A stretch of 11,404 nucleotides of DNA from an uncultured Bacilli bacterium (GTDB lineage: Bacteria; Bacillota_I; Bacilli_A; RF39; UBA660). Shown here in pieces: positions 1 to 7,058 of the stretch (within the stretch, counting starts at the first letter, position 1; each line of letters starts with the position of its first letter). The stretch lies in the NCBI GenBank assembly GCA_910583685.1, contig CAJTXY010000036.1, positions 1-11,404 on the forward strand, given 5' to 3'. The notes beneath the pieces were generated by a model. The model worked only from the letters and a program-made list of their open reading frames with translations, was not told where the DNA came from and did not search any database. The position numbers and the translations under genes are program-made.

Positions 1-30
1 TATTACTAGAATAGATAAGTATTACAATAG

Positions 31-110
31 TCATAAAGTATTTAACTTTATGATTTCCATTTTACTGAAAATCATATAAAAACATTGTAGAAAATTCTGA
101 TAGTTTTCTA
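31..110. repeat. Cluster of short inverted repeats downstream of thrS
   Basis: Three small inverted repeats lie close together in the AT-rich tail of the window. A 9-bp perfect stem (31-39 with 45-53) has the loop ATTTA. A 7-bp stem (50-56 with 69-75) shares bases with the first, so the two are alternatives. A third 7-bp stem (88-94 with 104-110) is followed on the plus strand by TTTT. There is no supported gene in 1-122. These could be extra terminators for a gene beyond the left edge, or simply AT-rich noise. Confidence 0.3.
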
Positions 111-122
111 TTTTCCATTATT

Positions 123-160
123 AAAAAAATAGCGAGTTTTTAATGTCTCACTATTTTTTT
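123..160 (-). terminator. Rho-independent terminator of thrS
   Basis: A 14-base arm (147-160) pairs with 123-136, including one G-U pair, around a 10-base loop. Read on the minus strand the stem core is AATAGTGAG / CTCGCTATT, with a run of seven T at its 3' side. The thrS stop codon TAG (151-153) is inside the 5' arm, so coding sequence and terminator overlap. The flanking A and T runs make it look potentially bidirectional. Confidence 0.85.
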
Positions 161-1917
161 CTTAAAGCTTTCAGCAGAATTTCTTGTTTAATCATTTTTA
201 TAAATTCTTCTACCAATACTGTAGTAGTATCTTTTTCCCCGTGAAGGCGATAACTTATCGTATTGTCTTCTTTTTCTTTATCTCCTAATATTAATGTATA
301 AGGCACTTTACTTGTTTGTGCTTCTCTTAGGCGATACCCTAGTTTCTCGTTTCGATCATCTAATTCCACACGAATATTCTCACTTTGTAATTTTTCAACA
401 ATACTTTTAGCATATTCTCCTTGAAACTCTGGATTTACTGGAATTACTTTTACTTGAAGTGGCGCAAGCCAAGTTGGAAAGACTCCTTTCGTCTCCTCAA
501 TTACAAATGCAGTAAAACGATCGAATGTTCCAAAAATAGCACGGTGAAGTACTACTGGGGTTTGCTTTTCTCCATTGGCATCAATATAGCACAACTCAAA
601 GTTACGTGGTAGAAGGAAATCAAGTTGGCATGTAGAAAGAGTAACATCTGGGCCTACTGCTGGTTTTACTTCTACATCTAGTTTGGGTCCATAAAATGCT
701 GCTTCCCCTATTGCTTCAAAGTATTCTACATCTAGTTCATTTAATACTTCTCTTAATTTATTTTCTGCTTTGTCCCACATTTCATCATCATCAAAATATT
801 TTTCTTTATCTTCTTTATCTCTCAATGAAAGTCTAAATTTATAATTTGTTATTCCAAAATCACGATAAACATCTAAAATTAAATTTACTACTTTCTTAAA
901 TTCCTCTCCTATTTGGTCAGGCGTTACAAATAAATGGGCATCATTTTGACACATACAACGGACACGTTCTAGTCCCTTTACAGCACCACTTGCTTCATAC
1001 CTAAAGTCTGTCGCAAACTCTCCAATACGAATAGGAAGATCACGATAAGAATGCATCTTATTTTTATAAACTAACATATGATGAGGACAGTTCATAGGTC
1101 TAAGAACGAACTCCTCTTCATCTACCTTCATCATTGGAAACATATTTTCTTGATAGTGATCCCAATGTCCTGATGTTTTATACAAGTCTACTGTTCCAAC
1201 ACAAGGTGTATATACATGATTATAACCAAGGGATTGTTCTTTTTCATAAATATAGTTTTCTAATTGTTTACGAATCATCGCCCCATTTGGTAACCATAAA
1301 GGCATACCTGAGCCTACCAATTGATGAGTCATAAATAGTTCCTGCTCTCGTCCTATCTTACGATGATCCCGCTCCTTTGCTTCCTCTAGCATTTTCAAAT
1401 GTGCTTCTAGGTCTTCTGCAGTTTCATAACATACACCATAAATTCTTTGAAGCATCTTATTTTTGGCATCTGCTTTCCAATAGGCACCACTTACTTTTAG
1501 CAGATGAAAATGCTTTAGTTCTTTTACACTTTCAACGTGGGGACCACGACAAAGATCTGTAAAATCTCCTTGTGTATAACAAGAAATAATTTCTTCTTCC
1601 TCCTTCATTCTCTCAATCAAGTCAATCTTATATGGATCGTTTTTGAATTTTTCTAAAGCCTCTTCTTTGCTAATTTCTTCGCGAACAATTCTTTTGCCAT
1701 CTTTGGCAATTTTTTTCATTTCTTTCTCAATTTTTTCTAGATCTTCTTCCTTAATTACATCATCACCCAAGTCAATGTCATAGTAGAATCCCTCTTCAAT
1801 TACTGGGCCTACCCAAAACATTGCATGAGGGTATAAATGTTTTACTGCTTGTGCTAGCAAATGTGCACACGAATGGTTTAATACACTTAATTTTTCATTT
1901 TCTGTAATTTTTATCAT
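151..1917 (-). CDS. thrS: Threonyl-tRNA synthetase, without TGS domain
   Basis: Cytoplasmic class II synthetase that charges tRNA-Thr with threonine. The 588 residues start directly in the editing domain, where the mischarged-Ser site is intact: H15 and H19 in HSCAH, and C123 and H127 in DLCRGPHV. The catalytic core follows, with the zinc ligands C277 (MNCPHH), H328 and H458 (VLHRAIFG), motif 2 around 304-320 (FRYEASG...GLERVR) and motif 3 at 455-475. In motif 3 the usual G-S-x-E-R reads GTFDR. The anticodon-binding domain occupies about 485-588. The N-terminal TGS domain of about 60 residues, present in the E. coli (642 aa) and B. subtilis enzymes, is absent. The start has AGGAGG 8 bases upstream, inside the end of the preceding gene, whose TAG is one base before this ATG. 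It is the last gene of a T-box-controlled operon. Confidence 0.97.
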   Translation of the reverse strand: MIKITENEKLSVLNHSCAHLLAQAVKHLYPHAMFWVGPVIEEGFYYDIDLGDDVIKEEDLEKIEKEMKKIAKDGKRIVREEISKEEALEKFKNDPYKIDLIERMKEEEEIISCYTQGDFTDLCRGPHVESVKELKHFHLLKVSGAYWKADAKNKMLQRIYGVCYETAEDLEAHLKMLEEAKERDHRKIGREQELFMTHQLVGSGMPLWLPNGAMIRKQLENYIYEKEQSLGYNHVYTPCVGTVDLYKTSGHWDHYQENMFPMMKVDEEEFVLRPMNCPHHMLVYKNKMHSYRDLPIRIGEFATDFRYEASGAVKGLERVRCMCQNDAHLFVTPDQIGEEFKKVVNLILDVYRDFGITNYKFRLSLRDKEDKEKYFDDDEMWDKAENKLREVLNELDVEYFEAIGEAAFYGPKLDVEVKPAVGPDVTLSTCQLDFLLPRNFELCYIDANGEKQTPVVLHRAIFGTFDRFTAFVIEETKGVFPTWLAPLQVKVIPVNPEFQGEYAKSIVEKLQSENIRVELDDRNEKLGYRLREAQTSKVPYTLILGDKEKEDNTISYRLHGEKDTTTVLVEEFIKMIKQEILLKALRKK

Positions 1918-1918
1918 T

Positions 1919-2416
1919 CTATTTCCTCCTTGATTTAAAATCTTTTATTTTATAAACTTTTCCATTTTCCTTTCCTTCTTCTGTTGCTGGTTTTGAAGAA
2001 TGGTTTGGAAAACTTATTATTTTATTTTTGAATCCTTCTGGTTTAGAGTCTTTTACTTTATTATCATTTGTAAACTCATCAAAATACTCTAAATATTCTT
2101 CCATTAGATTTATATACTTTTGCATTGCTCTTTGGTTAATTCCTTCGCATTTTGCATAAGTTAAAGTAACAATGGCATCTATTGACTCCACCCTGTTAAA
2201 ATACTTCTCTGCTATTTTTTCTTCTACAAAGCCTCTTAGTATTCCTGGTTTTGTCACTTTCCATATTTGTAACAACTGATAGGTATTTTTATCATCCAAG
2301 CTTTTCAAAAGTTCTTGTTTTACTTTTTCAAGATTCGTTCGATAATTGCCTTTCATTAAAAGTTCCATCAAGTAATCATCATTTAGACCAGTTTCCCCTG
2401 TTTTAGAACTCCCCAT
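1919..2416 (-). CDS. Unrecognised 165-aa protein in the thrS operon
   Basis: I do not recognise this protein. It is soluble, without signal peptide or membrane segment. Residues about 10-115 look helical, with amphipathic runs such as LEKVKQELLKSL and YINLMEEYLEYF. The last 50 residues are polar and probably disordered, ending in a basic tail (KIKDFKSRRK). The start ATG is preceded by AAGAAGGTG, which overlaps the TGA of the gene before it (4-base gap). The stop is one base before thrS, so all three genes are probably translationally coupled. Both the spacing and the shared T-box imply co-expression with thrS under threonine limitation. A distant relation to the DnaD/DnaB C-terminal helical domain crossed my mind because dnaI is next door, but the YxxxIL...W signature is missing. 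The coding call is firmer than any functional guess. Confidence 0.75.
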   Translation of the reverse strand: MGSSKTGETGLNDDYLMELLMKGNYRTNLEKVKQELLKSLDDKNTYQLLQIWKVTKPGILRGFVEEKIAEKYFNRVESIDAIVTLTYAKCEGINQRAMQKYINLMEEYLEYFDEFTNDNKVKDSKPEGFKNKIISFPNHSSKPATEEGKENGKVYKIKDFKSRRK

Positions 2417-2420
2417 TTTT

Positions 2421-2822
2421 TCACCTTCTTTGAGTAGAATAAAGAGTTCCAGTCTTTGAATATGGCATAGTCTTGGTTAAGGTTACCCCTATGTCTATAG
2501 AATTCGTATTATTTAACAACGAATTTATACTCTCACGCAGTGGATTTTGATAGACAAGTATTCTAGACTTTTTAAAGGAATCTTTAGCACTACTTCTTTT
2601 CTTTGTCTCTTCTCTTACCAGCAGATAAGTTCCTGTCATTATATTTTCTATTGTAACTCTAGAAAACGCAATTGTTTTTGGAATCGGATGGCCCTTTTCC
2701 TCTAAATAGTTGTACATTTTATAATGCGTTAACCTTTGATCTTCTAGATATGGTATTTGTAAATAGTAATTCATAAATTCTCTAATTCCTATTGTATATT
2801 TTGTTGTAATTTTCTTATCCAT
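2421..2822 (-). CDS. Unrecognised 133-aa protein, first gene after the T-box
   Basis: I do not recognise this protein. It is basic and soluble, with no signal peptide or membrane segment. The first half (YTIGIREFMNYYLQIPYLED, residues 9-28, then HYKMYNYLEEKGHPIPK) looks helical with a possible small DNA- or RNA-binding fold. The middle is Lys/Arg-rich (REETKKRSSAKDSFKKSR, about 70-87). The tail is rich in Thr and Ser and ends in TQRR. The start has GAGAGGAGAG upstream, shortly after the T-box terminator, so expression depends on antitermination. The next gene starts 4 bases after its TGA. Its position between the T-box and thrS, where many Firmicutes have thrS directly, is unusual. No conserved catalytic motif is visible. 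Confidence 0.7.
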   Translation of the reverse strand: MDKKITTKYTIGIREFMNYYLQIPYLEDQRLTHYKMYNYLEEKGHPIPKTIAFSRVTIENIMTGTYLLVREETKKRSSAKDSFKKSRILVYQNPLRESINSLLNNTNSIDIGVTLTKTMPYSKTGTLYSTQRR

Positions 2823-2854
2823 TATTTATCTCTCCTCTCAAATTAAAACAAAAA

Positions 2855-2880
2855 ACTCCTACTATTATTATAGTAGGAGT
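2855..2880 (-). terminator. T-box leader terminator
   Basis: A perfect 11-bp stem, minus strand ACTCCTACTAT / ATAGTAGGAGT with a 4-base loop, is followed by TTTTTG and TTTT. Its first six bases (ACTCCT, 2875-2880) are also the 3' strand of the antiterminator. The two structures therefore exclude each other, as expected for transcription attenuation. Confidence 0.92.
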
Positions 2881-2901
2881 GCGATAACACGGTACCATCC
2901 C
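2875..2901 (-). promoter_or_regulatory. T-box antiterminator
   Basis: On the minus strand GGGATGGTACCGTG matches the T-box consensus (GGGTGGNACCGCG-like). Helix A1 pairs GGGA (2898-2901) with TCCT (2875-2878). The bulge is TGGTACC (2891-2897). Helix A2 pairs GTG (2888-2890) with CAC (2879-2881). The bulge bases TGGT would pair with a tRNA 3' end ACCA, so the expected discriminator base is A. An uncharged tRNA bound here would hold back the terminator. Confidence 0.93.
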
Positions 2902-3073
2902 TTGTTTTACTTAATTTTTAGCTAACGGTTTTAACCGGAATTACTTTTTATAATTCTACTCAAAAGGGAGTAACAACTTAAGTCTTTGTCCATTTCCACC
3001 AACTATGAACTCTCTAAAAAAGATGATTAAGTTATCATATCCTTTTTCAATGTATTTCATCACTGATAACTAA

Positions 3074-3101
3074 ATATTATCATATTTTCTTGAATAGTCA
3101 A
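3074..3101 (-). promoter_or_regulatory. Promoter of the T-box/thrS operon
   Basis: Minus-strand TTGACT (-35, 3096-3101), a 16-base spacer and TAATAT (-10, 3074-3079) preceded by TGA, which gives an extended -10. The start of transcription would be near 3067, just upstream of stem I of the T-box. It lies immediately after dnaI, and no strong terminator separates the two, so read-through from dnaI into the leader is possible. Confidence 0.75.
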
Positions 3102-3145
3102 TAATTTTTATAAAAATAACGTTTAATAATAGATAATTCTTTGAA

Positions 3146-4051
3146 TTATTTTCTTCTGTTTTCACTAATTAAGCTCATCTCTTCACTTAAGTATTTAATT
3201 CTCTCAATAATCCTTCTTGCTTTTACCTTATCTACTCCACCTGTTGTCATACTTAAATTACTTTCTAGTTCTGAAAGTGTTAAATTTGAAGTAAAAAATG
3301 TAGGGAGTCCCGTTTCCATTCGGTACTGTAAAATTGGTCCTAATACTTCGTCTCTTCCCCAAGTGGTTACATTTTCAGCACCTATATCATCCAAAAGAAG
3401 TAAAGGCACTTTTTTTATATAAGAGAATCGTTCTTCATAATCACTTCCAAAAGAGGACTTTAGGCTGCGGAGAAGCTCAGGGTAATAGACTAATGCACTC
3501 TTTACCCCCTTTTTGGCAAGTTCGTTAAATAAAGCGGTTACTAAATAAGTCTTTCCAGAGCCAAATGATCCAGTAAGATATAATCCCTTCGCTTTTTTTT
3601 CTTTTTGATATGATTGCATAAACTCTTTAAAATATTTGATAATTGGAAGTCTTGCCTTATCATCTTTATATATTCTTTTGAAAGAAGCATCTTGTAATTC
3701 AGAAGGAAGACGAAAAAATTCTACGTTTTTGGTATATGAGGTTTTTTCTAAATATTCATTATATTTAGGGCAAGCGATATAGGAAAACAGAATTTGACGT
3801 CCTGCCTCTTCTGGTAAGTAAACATAGCCCTTTATTTGATTAGGACAAGTTGTGAGACTTTTGCAATCTTTACAGTTTTCTTTTTCTTTAAAACTATCTT
3901 CTAAATTAGATGTATATTTCATTAAAGTTTCTTCTGATATATTAATGGAATAGACAAAGTCTTTAAATTCTTTATTATTACAAGCTCTTATGAATGCTTC
4001 TTTTAAATTATTTTTATCTACTTTATCGATCACACTTCCAATACTCTTCAT
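3146..4051 (-). CDS. dnaI: Primosomal helicase loader DnaI
   Basis: AAA+ ATPase that loads the replicative helicase at origins and restarting forks. It has 301 residues; B. subtilis DnaI has about 311. The N-terminal zinc-binding domain has C60, C63, C69 and C94 (CKDC...C...IAC). The ATPase domain has Walker A GSFGSGKT (161-168), Walker B LLLLDD (217-222), sensor-1-like TSN (254-256) and an arginine-rich stretch near 279-284 (RRIIER) in the region expected for a trans-acting arginine. The start is chosen for GGAGG 9 bases upstream; an ATG five bases earlier is out of frame. The partner genes dnaB (loader) and the helicase are not in the window. It lies between rbfA and the thrS T-box; dnaI next to thrS is a common Firmicutes arrangement. 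Confidence 0.95.
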   Translation of the reverse strand: MKSIGSVIDKVDKNNLKEAFIRACNNKEFKDFVYSINISEETLMKYTSNLEDSFKEKENCKDCKSLTTCPNQIKGYVYLPEEAGRQILFSYIACPKYNEYLEKTSYTKNVEFFRLPSELQDASFKRIYKDDKARLPIIKYFKEFMQSYQKEKKAKGLYLTGSFGSGKTYLVTALFNELAKKGVKSALVYYPELLRSLKSSFGSDYEERFSYIKKVPLLLLDDIGAENVTTWGRDEVLGPILQYRMETGLPTFFTSNLTLSELESNLSMTTGGVDKVKARRIIERIKYLSEEMSLISENRRK

Positions 4052-4073
4052 ACATTAAGCCTCCATTTGTTTT

Positions 4074-4102
4074 ATTATACTATAATTGTGCCAAGAAAAA
4101 AA
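4074..4102 (-). promoter_or_regulatory. Possible promoter of dnaI
   Basis: A perfect TATAAT lies at 4074-4079, 22 bases before the dnaI start. The hexamer 17 bases upstream is only TTTTTT. A better -35-like TTGGCA (4089-4094) is too close to serve it. The -10 is convincing but the -35 is not. Confidence 0.4.
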
Positions 4103-4120
4103 GGATTAGTCATCCTCTTT
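4095..4120 (-). terminator. Weak terminator at the end of rbfA
   Basis: Minus-strand AAAGAGGAT / ATCCTTTTT (one G-U) with loop GACTA, followed by more T (TTTTTTTC in all). The rbfA stop codon lies in the loop region. The stem is short and AT-rich, so it probably attenuates rather than blocks transcription into dnaI. Confidence 0.5.
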
Positions 4121-4456
4121 CTTATGAATTTCCTCTAGTATATTTTCTATTTTTTCTCCATAGGCAATAGATTCATCATAAATAAACTTTAACTCTGGTG
4201 TATGACGAATTTCTACTCGTTCACTTAGCTTTCCACGAATAAATGAGGCAGCATTGTTGAGCTTTTCTATTGCTTCTTTCTTTTTTTCTTTATCAAGCAC
4301 TGTAAAGTAGACCTTTGCAAAACTTAAATCACTTGTAATATCACAACCAGTAATGGTTACAAAACGAATAGCCTCATCTTTTATTTCTGTCATTAAAATC
4401 ATACTAAGTTCTTCTTGAAAAGTAGACTCTAATCTTTCTATTCTAATATTTGCCAT
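4106..4456 (-). CDS. rbfA: 30S ribosome-binding factor A
   Basis: RbfA binds the maturing 30S subunit near the 5' end of 16S rRNA and helps late assembly, notably in the cold. The 116 residues form the usual single KH-like domain. Family features visible are the N-terminal RIERLESTFQEELSMIL helix, VTITGCDITSDLSFAKVYFTVL, the AASFIRGKLSERVEIRHTPEL segment and the acidic C-terminus. The length equals the B. subtilis protein. AAGGAG lies 7 bases before the ATG. It is the last gene of the rimP-infB operon here. The truB and ribF genes that often follow are absent, and dnaI comes next. Confidence 0.95.
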   Translation of the reverse strand: MANIRIERLESTFQEELSMILMTEIKDEAIRFVTITGCDITSDLSFAKVYFTVLDKEKKKEAIEKLNNAASFIRGKLSERVEIRHTPELKFIYDESIAYGEKIENILEEIHKKEDD

Positions 4457-4484
4457 ATCTTTCTCCTTATATCAGCATCATTTT

Positions 4485-4913
4485 TTACTTTGGTAATATT
4501 GTCTTTGTAAATGTGAAATTGGTTTTCGCTTTTTCTTTCTTTATTCTTGTTGCTTTGTTATTCCTGCAACTACTATCATAAATCCAGTGGCAAGTTGTAG
4601 CATCTTCTATGTTATAGTGTAGATTTAACTCATATAACTTTGTTACTTCCTGCTTATCTTTCTGGAAAATAATAACATAATCATCTGTATAATACACACT
4701 ATATTTTTCTATGTTGTCTTCTGTTAATTCACAAATAATACTTTCATCCATACAGCCATTTTCGCTAGAGATAAATCGACATCGCAATAGTAGTTTTTCC
4801 TCTTTGGTTTTTACAATCTGCAAAAGACTATTGTCATTTATCAACTCTTCTTTTAATACTATTGTGCTTAGTTCTGTTTGCATATTGTTATACTTTATCT
4901 CTTCATTTAGCAT
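4485..4913 (-). CDS. Unrecognised 142-aa protein between infB and rbfA
   Basis: I do not recognise this protein. It is soluble, without signal or membrane segment. The middle alternates beta-type stretches (KLLLRCRFISSENG, SVYYTDDYVIIFQKD) and could be a small beta-rich domain. Residues about 108-118 hold CHWIYDSSC. Other cysteines are at about 45, 54 and 61. The last 25 residues are basic (KATRIKKEKAK...). The start ATG is 6 bases after the infB TAG. The nearest Shine-Dalgarno (GAGGTG) is about 15 bases away inside infB, so translation may depend on coupling, or begin at the in-frame ATG at residue 11. It occupies the place where some Firmicutes have ylxP, but it shows no resemblance to YlxP. 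Codon use and A/T content look like its neighbours. Confidence 0.7.
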   Translation of the reverse strand: MLNEEIKYNNMQTELSTIVLKEELINDNSLLQIVKTKEEKLLLRCRFISSENGCMDESIICELTEDNIEKYSVYYTDDYVIIFQKDKQEVTKLYELNLHYNIEDATTCHWIYDSSCRNNKATRIKKEKAKTNFTFTKTILPK

Positions 4914-4919
4914 AGTTTT

Positions 4920-7058
4920 CTAACGTTTCACCTCTACTAAGTCATATACTTCGATGCAATCATTTTCTTTATAATCTTGGCAGTTTTCAAGAGTTAGGCC
5001 ACAGTCCATACCTTTACTAACTTCCTTCACTTGGTCTTTTTCTCTTTGTAGTGTTTTTATCTTTCCAGTATAGACCACTACATCATCACGAATAATTCTA
5101 GCATTGCTATTATTTTTTACAACTCCATTTGTAACGTGACATCCAGCGATTAGTCCTACTTTTGAGAATTTAAAGATTTGACGAATTTCTAAGGTTCCTG
5201 TTACTTTTTCTTCATATTCTGGATCAAGAAGTCCTTTCATTGCTGCTTCCATATCTTCAACTACTTTATAAATAATATCATAGTTTCGAACTTCAATTTC
5301 CTTCTCTTTAGCTAAATCCATAGTTTTAGCAGAACCTCGAACATTAAATCCAATAATAATGGCATTGGATGCTTGGGCAAGAACAACATCACTTTCTGTT
5401 ATTGCTCCAACTCCACCACGAATTACTTGAATACGAACTCCTTCTACTTCAATTTTTTCCAAAGAAGAACGCACTGCTTCTAAGCTTCCATTTACATCTG
5501 CTTTTAAAACAATGTTAATTTCTTTCATTCCTGTTTTAATTTGTCCAAATAGATCATCTAATGTCATACCACTGCGGTTTGTGTCTTTTTCTTTTGCTCT
5601 AATTTTTCGTTCTTCGGCAATTGCTTTTGCTTGTTTTTCAGTCTCAAATGCCATAAATTTATCTCCTGCTGATGGAAGCGTTGATAGTCCTGTTACTTCA
5701 ACTGGTGTAGATGGAAGTGCCTCTACAATATTTTGCCCTAAATCATTTTTTAGAGTTCTAACTTTTCCATTTGAAGTTCCTACAACAATTGGATCACCAA
5801 GGCGTAGGGTTCCATTTTGAATTAAAAGGCTAACTACAGAACCTAGATGCTTATCCATACGTGCTTCAATTACTGCACCAGTTGCATAGCGTGCAGGATT
5901 TGCTTTATACTCTTCCATTTCGGCAATCAATAAAATGTTTTCTAAAAGAGCATTGACTCCTTCTCCTGTTGCTGCAGAAATTTTATTGACAATTGTGTCT
6001 CCTCCCCATTCTTCTGGAGTTAAACCATTTTCTGCAAGACCTGCCATAACACGGTCAACGTCAGCATTTTCTTTATCAATTTTATTAATTGCTACAATAA
6101 TTGGTACTTTTGCTGCTTTTGCGTGATCAATTGCCTCTTTTGTCTGTGGCATCACACCATCATCTGCTGCTACAATTATAATGACGATATCTGTAACGGA
6201 AGCCCCACGTGCTCTCATTTCTGTAAATGCCTCATGTCCTGGGGTATCAATAAATGTTATCTTTTTATCATTACAAGTGACAGAGTAAGCTCCAATTGCC
6301 TGGGTAATTCCTCCTGCTTCTCCACTTGCTACATTACTTTTACGGATTGCATCTAATAAAGTAGTTTTACCATGATCCACGTGTCCCATAATGGTAACTA
6401 CTGGAGGTCGCATTGTTAGATTTTCTTCTGCATCTGCAATTTCATATTCTTCAAAGTTGGAAATATCTGCAGACTCTTCTTTTTTTAGAATTTTATTATA
6501 ATCACTAATTACTACTTCAACGGTATCATAGTCTAATGCTTGGTTTTGGGTTGCCATTGTTCCAAGTTGCATTAATTTTTTAATAATTTCAGTGGCCGCC
6601 ACTTCTAGTGCAGCCGCAACTTCTGATACTGTCATTCCTTCTTTGTAAAGAATAGTATTTTCATCCTGTTCTTGTTCATTACTTTGAAGTTTCTCACGAT
6701 GCTTATATATTTTTTTCCTCTCTTTTAGGAAATCTTTCTTCGTATCATTTTTCTTTACTGCTTTTGATTTTACCTTTTCAAAACTTCTACTTGCATCTAA
6801 ATTAATATTTGTTTTTTGAGCAAGATCTAATGCTTTATCATAAGTTAGTTCCTCTTCTAGTTTTTCTGCTACTTCTTCATCATCTAGATCTCCTTCTACA
6901 TAATCAACTTGATCTTGTAGTTCATTGTCCAAAAGTGTAATATCATCATCACTTAATGTACTTTCTTCACTTTCATAGAAAATCCCAATTTTATCGCATA
7001 GAGCTTTAATCTCTTCTACTGTTTTACCTACATCTTCTGCATATTCAAATATTGTCAT
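4920..7058 (-). CDS. infB: Translation initiation factor IF-2
   Basis: GTPase that brings fMet-tRNA to the 30S subunit and promotes subunit joining. It has 712 residues, the usual Gram-positive length. Two IF2_N-type segments are visible (about 1-30 and 137-190) with a charged linker between them. The G domain has G1 GHVDHGKT (225-232), switch I GGITQAIGAY (249-258), G3 DTPGH (271-275), G4 NKID (325-328) and G5 SAAT (361-364). The beta-barrel, domain III and the C2 fMet-tRNA-binding domain fill the rest, ending in DLVEVKR. Its ATG shares one base with the ylxR stop (TAATG), with GAGGTG upstream, so translation is coupled. The ylxQ gene that often sits between ylxR and infB is missing. Confidence 0.98.
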   Translation of the reverse strand: MTIFEYAEDVGKTVEEIKALCDKIGIFYESEESTLSDDDITLLDNELQDQVDYVEGDLDDEEVAEKLEEELTYDKALDLAQKTNINLDASRSFEKVKSKAVKKNDTKKDFLKERKKIYKHREKLQSNEQEQDENTILYKEGMTVSEVAAALEVAATEIIKKLMQLGTMATQNQALDYDTVEVVISDYNKILKKEESADISNFEEYEIADAEENLTMRPPVVTIMGHVDHGKTTLLDAIRKSNVASGEAGGITQAIGAYSVTCNDKKITFIDTPGHEAFTEMRARGASVTDIVIIIVAADDGVMPQTKEAIDHAKAAKVPIIVAINKIDKENADVDRVMAGLAENGLTPEEWGGDTIVNKISAATGEGVNALLENILLIAEMEEYKANPARYATGAVIEARMDKHLGSVVSLLIQNGTLRLGDPIVVGTSNGKVRTLKNDLGQNIVEALPSTPVEVTGLSTLPSAGDKFMAFETEKQAKAIAEERKIRAKEKDTNRSGMTLDDLFGQIKTGMKEINIVLKADVNGSLEAVRSSLEKIEVEGVRIQVIRGGVGAITESDVVLAQASNAIIIGFNVRGSAKTMDLAKEKEIEVRNYDIIYKVVEDMEAAMKGLLDPEYEEKVTGTLEIRQIFKFSKVGLIAGCHVTNGVVKNNSNARIIRDDVVVYTGKIKTLQREKDQVKEVSKGMDCGLTLENCQDYKENDCIEVYDLVEVKR

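Larger units (their letters stand above)
2855..3067 (-). ncRNA. T-box riboswitch, probably threonine-specific
   Basis: This leader fills most of the 323-base gap between dnaI and the next gene. Stem I spans 2962-3046. The basal helix is AAAAGG (3041-3046) with CCTTTT (2962-2967). The specifier loop has GTTACTC (2968-2974) on its 3' side. The next helix is AACTTAA with TTAAGTT. Above it come the AGAGAG motif and a distal hairpin (GTTCAT/ATGGAC) enclosing AGTTGGTGGAA. A short CGGT/ACCG hairpin (2926-2937) fits stem III, followed by antiterminator and terminator. The specifier loop contains ACT (2969-2971), a Thr codon, which agrees with thrS downstream. GTT, TTA or TAC in other registers cannot be excluded from sequence alone. 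B. subtilis thrS is also T-box controlled. Confidence 0.93.

Noticed and set aside
421..1562. Plus-strand open frames opposite thrS
   Set aside because: They lie entirely within the conserved thrS gene on the other strand, have no ribosome-binding sites and no recognisable protein features.
1919..2416. DnaD/DnaB C-terminal domain in the 165-residue protein
   Set aside because: Suggested by proximity to dnaI and a helical region, but the conserved YxxxIL...W signature is not there.
2400..2480. Possible frameshift joining the 133- and 165-residue proteins
   Set aside because: Each gene has its own Shine-Dalgarno, and the stop/start spacing (TGA, 4 bases, ATG) is typical of coupled genes. The frame of the second gene meets a stop about 21 codons upstream and no family match argues for a fusion.
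2855..2901. T-box terminator that does not overlap the antiterminator
   Set aside because: At first the hairpin seemed separate. On folding, ACTCCT of the terminator is the 3' strand of the antiterminator (CAC and TCCT), so the arrangement is canonical.
3141..3528. Plus-strand open frames opposite dnaI, including a hydrophobic 93-residue one
   Set aside because: The hydrophobicity arises from the complement of Lys/Glu/Asn-rich coding; dnaI is secure on the minus strand.
5512..6356. Plus-strand open frames opposite infB
   Set aside because: infB is unambiguous with all GTPase motifs; the opposite frames have no start signals.
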